From Lachnospiraceae bacterium UBA3820 (GTDB taxonomy: Bacteria > Bacillota > Clostridia > Lachnospirales > Lachnospiraceae), in the NCBI GenBank assembly GCA_002369325.1, contig DFDU01000048.1, positions 1 to 11,838 on the forward strand: a DNA stretch of 11,838 nucleotides, written 5' to 3'. Positions 6,735 to 11,838 of the stretch are shown piece by piece. The position numbers and the translations under genes are program-made. The notes under the pieces were generated by a model that saw only the letters and a list, made by a program, of their open reading frames with translations, was not told where the DNA came from and ran no database searches. Position 1 is the stretch's first letter, and each line of letters begins with the position of its first letter.

Positions 6735-7451
6735 ATGAAAATTTTGGGATTTGACAGCTCGGGAATGGTTGCAAGCGTTGCACTTGTTGAGGATGATTTG
6801 ATGGTTGCCGAGTATTCGGTAAATTATAAAAAAACTCATTCTCAGACATTGCTTCCGATGTTTGATACCATAGTAAAGATGACTGAGCTTGATTTAAATG
6901 AAATAGATGCAATTGCGGTTGCAGCCGGACCGGGTTCTTTTACGGGCCTCAGGATAGGTGTTTCAACTGTTAAGGGACTTGGACTTGCAATCGATAAGCC
7001 TGTAGTTGCAGTGCCTACATGCCATGCGCTTGCTTACAATCTTTGGGGAAGTGACAGACTCATCTGTCCTATACTGGATGCAAGAAGAAACCAGGTATAT
7101 ACTGCATTGTATGAATTCAAAGACGGTAATCTTGTTACATTGAAAGAACAGGATGCCATGGATATAAATGAATTGATAGAAATAATAAATGAAATGGGAA
7201 GACCCGTTATTTTTACCGGAGACGGAATACCTGTATTTAAAGACAGAATAACGGAGACCATAAAGGTTGACACCTTATTTGCACCGGCACATCTTAACAG
7301 ACAAAGAGCCGGAGCGGTAGCGACCCTCGGAATGATTTATTTCAAAGAGGGAAAGGGTGAGACTTCGGATGATATAAAACCTATATACTTAAGAAAGTCT
7401 CAGGCGGAAAGAGAACGAGAGGAGAAAAATGGACGTAGACAGTTTGATTGA
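6735..7451 (+). CDS. tsaB: tRNA threonylcarbamoyladenosine biosynthesis protein TsaB
   Basis: TsaB is the inactive ASKHA-fold partner that dimerises with TsaD in the t6A37 complex. It has 238 residues from ATG 6735. The N-terminal ILGFDSSGMVASVALVEDD, the signature AAGPGSFTGLRIGVSTVKGL (about 56-75) and the PILDARRNQVYTALYEF strand (about 112-128) are diagnostic. The ribosome binding site is AAAGG (6721-6725), 9 bases before this ATG. A TTG two codons earlier (6729) sits too close to it and is less likely. The 3' end overlaps rimI by 23 bases, indicating translational coupling. The C-terminal tail is charged and variable. Confidence 0.96.
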   Translation: MKILGFDSSGMVASVALVEDDLMVAEYSVNYKKTHSQTLLPMFDTIVKMTELDLNEIDAIAVAAGPGSFTGLRIGVSTVKGLGLAIDKPVVAVPTCHALAYNLWGSDRLICPILDARRNQVYTALYEFKDGNLVTLKEQDAMDINELIEIINEMGRPVIFTGDGIPVFKDRITETIKVDTLFAPAHLNRQRAGAVATLGMIYFKEGKGETSDDIKPIYLRKSQAEREREEKNGRRQFD

Positions 7452-7968
7452 AAATATTGCCGATATTGAGAGCAGAACATTTTCGGATGCGTGGTCGGAG
7501 GAAAGTATAACCGACTCCATGGAGCAGGATTATAATATTTTATTTGTTGCATATGTGCTGGATAATGATGTACGTATCAAAACCATAATCGGAGGACCTG
7601 ATTATGATAAATTAAATGATATGCATATTGCGATTAATAAAGATAACTTTGTAGATGAAGAGGATTATGTTTTTGCCGGATATCTTATGGCAAATATTAT
7701 TATTGATGAGTCCGAACTTTTGAGAATAGCCGTATCTTCCGAACTCCAAAGAAGAGGTATAGGAAGAAGTCTTATGATGGAGTACCTCGAGTACATAAAG
7801 CCGTATTGCAAAAGAAGCATACTTGAAGTAAGACAAAGCAATATAAAAGCAAGAAGGCTTTACGAGGTTTTAGGTTATAAAAATATTTCGATTAGAAAAG
7901 ATTATTACAACGCACCGGTAGAAGATGCGATTATTTACGAATGTAAAATTAAAGAAACTAATGAATAG
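7429..7968 (+). CDS. rimI: RimI-type GNAT N-acetyltransferase with a ~30-residue insertion
   Basis: RimI acetylates the N-terminal alanine of ribosomal protein S18, and the gene is a standard companion of tsaB and tsaD. Residues 15-34 (RTFSDAWSEESITDSMEQDY) match the RimI N-terminal helices. The acetyl-CoA loop is QRRGIG (107-112). LEVRQSN...ARRLYEVLGY (132-150) contains Glu133 and Tyr145, the equivalents of the catalytic Glu103 and Tyr115 of Salmonella RimI. Length is 179 residues against about 150 for the family. The extra sequence lies at about 45-79 (VRIKTIIGGPDYDKLN...NFVDEED), between the strands flanking the substrate side. The start ATG has AGGAG (7420-7424) and lies inside the end of tsaB. 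Substrate identity with classical RimI is inferred from context. Confidence 0.88.
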   Translation: MDVDSLIENIADIESRTFSDAWSEESITDSMEQDYNILFVAYVLDNDVRIKTIIGGPDYDKLNDMHIAINKDNFVDEEDYVFAGYLMANIIIDESELLRIAVSSELQRRGIGRSLMMEYLEYIKPYCKRSILEVRQSNIKARRLYEVLGYKNISIRKDYYNAPVEDAIIYECKIKETNE

Positions 7969-8015
7969 AAGTTTTAGTTATAACGAATGAAATTTTGATT
8001 ATTTTGAGGTGGGAC

Positions 8016-8924
8016 ATGTTAGATATATGCTTGCTTGGAACCGGTGGTATGCTTCCTCTTCCTTACAGATATCTTACATCGCTTATGGTAAGATACAATG
8101 GAAGCAGCATACTTATAGATTGCGGTGAGGGAACACAAAATTCAATCAGGATAAAGGGATTAAGCTTTAAACCGATAGATGTTATTTGCATAACACATTT
8201 TCATGCCGATCATATAAGCGGACTTCCGGGTATGCTTCTTACAATGGGAAATGCCGAAAGAACAGAGCCTCTTACCATGATTGGACCGAAAGGACTTGAA
8301 AAGGTTGTTAATTCACTTAGGATAATAGCTCCCGAGCTTCCTTTCGAAATCAAATTCATAGAGCTTGAAAATGAGAGTCAAATTATAGATATTTGCGGCC
8401 TGAAGATAGAGGCGTTCAAGGTTAATCACAGAGTTACCTGTTACGGCTACAATATAATACTTGACAGAGCCGGCAAATTTGATGTTGAAAAAGCAAAGGC
8501 TCTTGGACTTCCGGTCAATTATTGGAGCCTTCTCCAAAAAGGAGAGACAGTAACCCATGAAGGAAAAGAATACACAGGCGATATGGTTATGGGTGAAGCC
8601 CGAAAGGGACTGAAGTGCACATATTGTACGGATACAAGACCTATACCTTCGATTGCGGATTTTGCGAAGGACGCGGATTTGTTTATATGCGAGGGCATGT
8701 ACGGAGAAGATGACAAGATTGATAAAGCAAAAGAGCATAAGCATATGACTATGAAGGAAGCTGCCAATCTTGCGAAGAAGGCAGAGGTAAAAGAAATGTG
8801 GCTTACACATTTCAGCCCTGCAACGAACAGACCGGCGGAATTTGAAGATATGGTCAGGAGTATATTTCCACATGCGGTAATCGGTAAGGACCGAATGGAC
8901 AAAGAGCTAAAGTTTGAAGATTAA
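8016..8924 (+). CDS. rnz: Ribonuclease Z (tRNA 3' endonuclease), metallo-beta-lactamase fold
   Basis: RNase Z cuts precursor tRNAs just after the discriminator base, mainly those without encoded CCA. It has 302 residues (B. subtilis about 307). Metal-binding residues are the HxHxDH motif THFHADHISGLPG (His61, His63, Asp65, His66), His138, Asp206 in CTDTRP and His265 in LTHFSP. LIDCGEGTQ (33-41) and FICEGMYG with EHKHMTMKEAA (from 223) also match the family. The exosite region is about 158-180 (EKAKALGLPVNYWSLLQKGE). It keeps the length but replaces the common GxPPGP stretch with LPVNYW. I start at ATG 8016 behind GAGGTGGG (8006-8013). A TTG seven codons upstream has no site. Both serine tRNAs in this window lack CCA and are plausible substrates. 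Confidence 0.9.
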   Translation: MLDICLLGTGGMLPLPYRYLTSLMVRYNGSSILIDCGEGTQNSIRIKGLSFKPIDVICITHFHADHISGLPGMLLTMGNAERTEPLTMIGPKGLEKVVNSLRIIAPELPFEIKFIELENESQIIDICGLKIEAFKVNHRVTCYGYNIILDRAGKFDVEKAKALGLPVNYWSLLQKGETVTHEGKEYTGDMVMGEARKGLKCTYCTDTRPIPSIADFAKDADLFICEGMYGEDDKIDKAKEHKHMTMKEAANLAKKAEVKEMWLTHFSPATNRPAEFEDMVRSIFPHAVIGKDRMDKELKFED

Positions 8925-8957
8925 ACGTTTGATTAATATATTACAGGGAGGCTGCCT

Positions 8958-9554
8958 ATGAAAAAGAAAAAAAGATCTCTTGAAAATTTTAAATTTATAA
9001 TAGTGGCAGTTATATTGGTCACGGCAGTTTTGGTTTACTTTAATCATCTCGGAAATAATTCTTCAAAAAGAAAAGAAAAAGTGACAAAAAGTGAAATGCA
9101 GGAACTTGAAACATATGATTTTATAAGTAATTACCCAAAGACACCGCGAGATGTAGTTAAAATGCATTGTCGATTTTTTAAGCTGTTTTACGGAGAGGGA
9201 GTATCCGATGAAGATCTGGTTGTTTTAAATCAGCAATTGAGATATCTCTATTCACAGGAACTCATACAACTTAATTCCGAAAATGATAATCTGGTAAATT
9301 TAAAAAAGAATATTACCAAGATGAAAGAAGAAGGATATAACTATCTTGTTTATGAACTTCCCGAGGCCAGTCAGGTAAAGTACTATACAAGTGAAGGAAG
9401 AGAGATGGCGGCGCTCGAGATAACGCTGACGCTTGATACTTCCGATTCAAAAGCATATATGTATGTTGTTTATGTCCTTGTGAAGGAAAATGACAATTGG
9501 AAGATATATGCGTGGGGCGCACCTGATATGTCAAACCGAAATGTCGATAATTGA
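8958..9554 (+). CDS. Unrecognised membrane-anchored protein, single N-terminal TM
   Basis: I do not recognise this 198-residue protein. A Lys-rich N-terminus (KKKKRS) is followed by one hydrophobic segment at about 13-28 (FIIVAVILVTAVLVYF) with no lipobox cysteine or clear signal-peptidase site. It is therefore probably a membrane anchor with the rest outside the cytoplasm. The outer domain begins with a Lys/Glu-rich linker, then TPRDVVKMHCRFFKLFYGEG (62-81), a helical middle, and a C-terminal pair of strands (MAALEITLTLD, YVVYVLVKENDNWKIYAWG). A front helix with a curved sheet ending in a W-K-I-Y-x-W strand resembles small NTF2-like domains, but that is only a fold guess. AGGGAGG (8945-8951) precedes ATG. 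It lies between rnz and tsaD with short gaps, so it is probably co-transcribed with them. Confidence 0.7.
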   Translation: MKKKKRSLENFKFIIVAVILVTAVLVYFNHLGNNSSKRKEKVTKSEMQELETYDFISNYPKTPRDVVKMHCRFFKLFYGEGVSDEDLVVLNQQLRYLYSQELIQLNSENDNLVNLKKNITKMKEEGYNYLVYELPEASQVKYYTSEGREMAALEITLTLDTSDSKAYMYVVYVLVKENDNWKIYAWGAPDMSNRNVDN

Positions 9555-9606
9555 TTTCGTTATTGTTTAATCGTGATCAAAATAATTATAAATGAAGGAC
9601 AAAAAA

Positions 9607-10620
9607 ATGAGTGTCAATATACTTGCAATAGAATCCTCATGTGACGAAACTGCGGCAGCAATCGTTACAGATGGACGAATCGTAAAATCAAATATTATTT
9701 ATTCACAGATAGAATTGCATAAGTTGTACGGCGGTGTTGTGCCGGAGATAGCCTCCAGAAAGCATGTAGAGAAGGTTAATCAGGTCATAAGAGCTGCTAT
9801 TGATGAAGCTAATATAAGCTGGGATGAAATAGATGCTGTAGCCGTAACATACGGCCCCGGTCTTGTCGGAGCTTTGCTTGTCGGTGTAAGTGCCGCAAAG
9901 GCGATTGCCTACGCAAAGAAAAAACCTTTGGTCGGTGTGCATCACATCGAGGGTCACATAGCGGCAAATTATATAGAAAATGCAGATCTGAAACCGCCTT
10001 ATATGTGTATGGTCGCTTCAGGCGGACACTCGCATCTGGTTCATGTACTTGATTATAATAAATATGAGATTGTCGGAAGAACAAGGGATGATGCGGCCGG
10101 TGAAGCCTTTGATAAGGTGGCGCGAGCTATAGGTCTTGGCTACCCGGGTGGCCCTAAGATTGACAAGCTTGCAAAAGAAGGAAATCCGCATGCTGTGGAA
10201 TTCCCACGTGCGCATATGGAGGATTCCTATGACTTTTCATTCAGTGGGCTTAAATCAGCTGTGCTCAATTATCTTAACGGCTGTCAAATGAAAGGCATAG
10301 AAGTAAACAATGCGGATATAGCAGCTTCGTTCCAAAATGCGGTTATAGATGTGCTGGTAGATAACTCAATAAATGCGGCAAAGGCTCACGGATGTAAGAG
10401 CGTGGCTTTGGCGGGCGGAGTTGCTTCCAATTCATCGCTTAGAGATGCGATGCAAAAAGCCTGTGAAAAAAACGGATTTGCATTTTACAAGCCGTCACCG
10501 GTATATTGCACTGATAATGCCGCAATGATAGGAGTCGCAGGTTATCATGAATATATGGCCGGTGTACGTCACGGCTGGGATTTGAATGCGGAACCGAATT
10601 TGCCGATGAAGACAATATAA
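9607..10620 (+). CDS. tsaD: tRNA N6-threonylcarbamoyladenosine transferase TsaD
   Basis: TsaD transfers the threonylcarbamoyl group to N6 of A37 in ANN-decoding tRNAs, working with TsaB and TsaE, both encoded in this window. It has 337 residues, standard length. Visible motifs are ILAIESSCDETAAAIV (5-20), YGGVVPEIASRKHVE (41-55), the metal-binding HIEGH (His113, His117), VASGGHSHLVHVLD (136-149), DFSFSGLKSAVLNYL (209-223), LAGGVASNS (268-276) and CTDNAAMIG with Asp303. I chose ATG 9607 because AAGGA (9595-9599) lies 7 bases before it and the protein then starts exactly like the family. ATG 9592 has no binding site and would place that AAGGA inside the gene. It ends 69 bases before ispD. Confidence 0.97.
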   Translation: MSVNILAIESSCDETAAAIVTDGRIVKSNIIYSQIELHKLYGGVVPEIASRKHVEKVNQVIRAAIDEANISWDEIDAVAVTYGPGLVGALLVGVSAAKAIAYAKKKPLVGVHHIEGHIAANYIENADLKPPYMCMVASGGHSHLVHVLDYNKYEIVGRTRDDAAGEAFDKVARAIGLGYPGGPKIDKLAKEGNPHAVEFPRAHMEDSYDFSFSGLKSAVLNYLNGCQMKGIEVNNADIAASFQNAVIDVLVDNSINAAKAHGCKSVALAGGVASNSSLRDAMQKACEKNGFAFYKPSPVYCTDNAAMIGVAGYHEYMAGVRHGWDLNAEPNLPMKTI

Positions 10621-10689
10621 TACTGATTGGATACTTGATGTGAAACATATTTACGTAACTATTGTTTTGGGGTTACAAGGAGAAATGAT

Positions 10690-11466
10690 ATGGCAGTAGC
10701 TGTGGTTCTTGCGGGCGGAAGCGGCAGCAGAATGAAATCTGATGTTGCAAAACAGTATATAAAAATAAATGACAGGGAAGTATTATACTATCCTTTATAT
10801 ACATTTCAAAATAATGAAAATATAAGCAGGATTATCCTTGTTACAAGAGATACTGATATTGAGTTTTGCAAAAAAGAGATAGTAGCAAAATACAACTTTG
10901 ATAAAGTCAGTGATGTTATAGCCGGAGGAAAAGAAAGATATAATTCTGTTTATAATGGCATAGTTAAACTTGCTGAATATAATAAACGTAGCAGTGATAT
11001 AAAATATATTGACAGAGATTCTGTATATAATGAAGATGATGATATCGTATTGATTCATGACGGAGCAAGACCGTTTGTAACCGATAAAATGATAAATGAC
11101 GTAATAGATGCTGTAAAAAAAGACAGAGCATGCACGGTCGGAGTACCGGTTAAGGATACGATAAAGGTAATTGATGAAAATGGTTTTGGAATTGACACGC
11201 CGGACAGAAAAACGCTTTGGCAGATTCAGACTCCGCAGGGATTTGAAATGAAGCTTATTAAAGAAGCGTATGATGCGATGTTTGCCGGGAAAGAAAAAAA
11301 AGAGGGTTCAAACCACAATATAACTGATGATACCATGCTTGTAGAACTATATAGCGGTGTTCGATCAAGGGTTATACTAGGAGCATATGAGAATATAAAA
11401 ATCACAACTCCGGAGGATGTGGAAACCGCAAAATCCTTTATAAAAAATTTCTTTAAAAAAAATTAA
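10690..11466 (+). CDS. ispD: 2-C-methyl-D-erythritol 4-phosphate cytidylyltransferase (IspD)
   Basis: It joins CTP and methylerythritol phosphate to give CDP-ME in the MEP isoprenoid pathway. The nucleotidyltransferase motif is AVVLAGGSGSRM (4-15) with Lys21 in KQYIKI. GGKERYNSVYNGI (79-91), LIHDGARPFV (121-130), VPVKDTIKVID (152-162), LWQIQTPQGFE (176-186) and IKITTPEDVETAK (236-248) follow. Length is 258 residues against about 230, mainly from an extra polar segment at about 96-117 just before the HDGARPF motif. The start ATG has AAGGAG (10677-10682). The closely related ribitol-phosphate enzyme TarI is the main alternative. The CTP-binding and TPDR...TPQGF blocks fit IspD, and no teichoic acid gene is nearby. 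The second half of the gene is rich in A runs, ending in a Lys/Phe-rich tail. Confidence 0.87.
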   Translation: MAVAVVLAGGSGSRMKSDVAKQYIKINDREVLYYPLYTFQNNENISRIILVTRDTDIEFCKKEIVAKYNFDKVSDVIAGGKERYNSVYNGIVKLAEYNKRSSDIKYIDRDSVYNEDDDIVLIHDGARPFVTDKMINDVIDAVKKDRACTVGVPVKDTIKVIDENGFGIDTPDRKTLWQIQTPQGFEMKLIKEAYDAMFAGKEKKEGSNHNITDDTMLVELYSGVRSRVILGAYENIKITTPEDVETAKSFIKNFFKKN

Positions 11467-11474
11467 AAAATTAG

Positions 11475-11503
11475 TTGACAACATACTCTCTTTTTGATAA
11501 GAT
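11475..11503 (+). promoter_or_regulatory. Sigma-A promoter for the serine tRNA pair
   Basis: A consensus -35 TTGACA (11475-11480) is followed by a 17-base spacer and TAAGAT (11498-11503), with TG one base before the -10 (extended -10). Transcription would start near 11510, about 56 bases before the first tRNA. It lies only 8 bases after the ispD stop and just before the hairpin at 11508. Confidence 0.75.
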
Positions 11504-11507
11504 AATC

Positions 11508-11534
11508 AAGTCGCTGAACGAAACAGCGATTTTT
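11508..11534 (+). terminator. Intrinsic terminator-like hairpin after ispD, at the start of the tRNA transcript
   Basis: TCGCTG (11511-11516) and CAGCGA (11524-11529) pair around AACGAAA, with A-U and G-U pairs extending the stem, and TTTTT (11530-11534) follows. The form is that of an intrinsic terminator for read-through from ispD. It overlaps the first bases made from the tRNA promoter, so it could also act as a leader element. Confidence 0.68.
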
Positions 11535-11565
11535 AATTGCAAAAATAATAAGCAGAAAATGTTAT

Positions 11566-11651
11566 GGAGAGATATCGAAGTGGTCATAACGAGGCGGTCT
11601 TGAAAACCGTTTGTCCGCGAGGGCACGTGGGTTCGAATCCCACCCTCTCCG
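11566..11651 (+). tRNA. tRNA-Ser (anticodon TGA)
   Basis: A class II tRNA. The acceptor GGAGAGA (11566-11572) faces CCTCTCC (11644-11650), with discriminator G at 11651. The D stem is TCG/CGA. The anticodon stem GCGGT/ACCGT (last pair G-U) carries loop CTTGAAA with anticodon TGA at 11601-11603. A long variable arm (TGTCC, loop GCGA, GGGCA) is present, as expected for serine. The T arm is GTGGG TTCGAAT CCCAC. CCA is not encoded (TTTT follows). The seventh acceptor pair is A-C, an unusual mismatch. Confidence 0.96.
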
Positions 11652-11670
11652 TTTTCTTTTTACTCAGCTC

Positions 11671-11759
11671 GGAGAAGTACCCAAGAGGCTGAAGGGGCTC
11701 CCCTGGAAAGGGAGTAGGTCGCTAATACCGGCGCGAGGGTTCAAATCCCTCCTTCTCCG
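11671..11759 (+). tRNA. tRNA-Ser (anticodon GGA)
   Basis: The acceptor GGAGAAG (11671-11677) pairs perfectly with CTTCTCC (11752-11758), with discriminator G at 11759. The anticodon stem CTCCC/GGGAG carries loop CTGGAAA, anticodon GGA at 11705-11707. The long variable arm lies between 11715 and 11734, and the T arm is GAGGG TTCAAAT CCCTC. CCA is not encoded (CTATC follows). It lies 19 T-rich bases after the first tRNA, so both are likely cut from one precursor. It reads UCC and UCU, complementing the TGA tRNA. Confidence 0.97.
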
Positions 11760-11764
11760 CTATC

Positions 11765-11795
11765 AATCAGGCAGACGCATCTGCCTGATTTCTTT
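11765..11795 (+). terminator. Intrinsic terminator of the tRNA operon
   Basis: AATCAGGCAGA (11765-11775) and TCTGCCTGATT (11780-11790) form a perfect 11-base stem with a CGCA loop, followed by TCTTT. It begins 6 bases after the second tRNA and closes the transcript. Confidence 0.92.
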
Positions 11796-11838
11796 ATATA
11801 AATAAACCGCCTTGCCTTTGATTTGGGATCGTCGGTTT

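Noticed and set aside
8313..8873. 186-codon open frame on the - strand inside rnz
   Set aside because: Fully antisense to a conserved RNase Z gene, with no recognisable motif.
9592..9606. Earlier ATG for tsaD
   Set aside because: No Shine-Dalgarno upstream of it, and the AAGGA that serves ATG 9607 would be inside the coding region.
10651..10658. TTACGTAA palindrome before ispD
   Set aside because: Eight-base AT-rich palindromes are expected by chance, and no promoter or second copy supports it.
11611..11805. 64-codon open frame across the two tRNAs
   Set aside because: It lies on the sense strand of both tRNA genes and the terminator; peptides such as ARGFESHPLR are typical spurious translations of tRNA T arms.
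11804..11838. AAACCG ... CGGTTT inverted repeat at the right edge
   Set aside because: Only 6 bases with a 23-base gap and cut by the window end; could be the foot of a larger element but cannot be judged here.

Overview
The window is a compact, gene-dense stretch of a moderately AT-rich Firmicutes chromosome. The gene set and order (secA, prfB, hom and lysC, then a tsaE-tsaB-rimI...tsaD block), the frequent AGA arginine codons, the purine-rich ribosome binding sites and the style of the protein sequences point to a member of the Lachnospiraceae/Clostridia. A CheW-type protein hints at a motile or chemotactic species. Genus cannot be fixed from the sequence. Every gene is on the + strand, and I see no insertion sequence, phage gene or CRISPR array.

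Region 1 (1-5060): the 3' part of secA (protein export ATPase), then prfB (release factor 2, made through a programmed +1 frameshift at an in-frame UGA), a small single-domain CheW-like protein, homoserine dehydrogenase (hom) and aspartate kinase (lysC). Gaps are 1 to 34 bases. The CheW gene's ribosome binding site lies in the end of prfB and hom starts one base after the CheW stop, so prfB-cheW-hom-lysC probably forms one transcript. Hom and LysC are enzymes of the aspartate pathway to threonine, methionine and lysine. lysC carries a strong internal ribosome binding site and an in-frame ATG, which predicts a separate regulatory beta subunit as in Bacillus subtilis aspartokinase II.

Region 2 (5061-5195): a 135-base regulatory gap with an extended -10 promoter, a long hairpin in the predicted leader, and a near-identical direct repeat on either side of the -10.

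Region 3 (5196-11466): dCMP deaminase, a two-TM YcxB-like protein, tsaE, tsaB, rimI, an RNase Z-type nuclease, an unrecognised membrane-anchored protein, tsaD and ispD. TsaB, TsaD and TsaE work together in the threonylcarbamoyl (t6A37) modification of ANN-decoding tRNAs. RimI is the usual acetyltransferase companion and RNase Z cuts tRNA 3' ends, so much of this block is concerned with tRNA maturation. RNase Z and the membrane protein lie where rimI and tsaD are often adjacent. IspD belongs to the MEP isoprenoid pathway.

Region 4 (11467-11838): a good sigma-A promoter, a terminator-like hairpin that begins almost at its predicted start site, two tandem serine tRNAs (anticodons TGA and GGA) without encoded CCA, and a strong intrinsic terminator. 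The last ~40 bases contain nothing I can assign.

The content is mainly housekeeping. I found no clear novel multi-gene system. The most interesting points are regulatory: the prfB recoding site, the internal lysC start, the symmetric elements before the dCMP deaminase gene and the promoter/terminator overlap before the tRNAs. The orphan CheW and the unknown membrane protein are the least explained genes.
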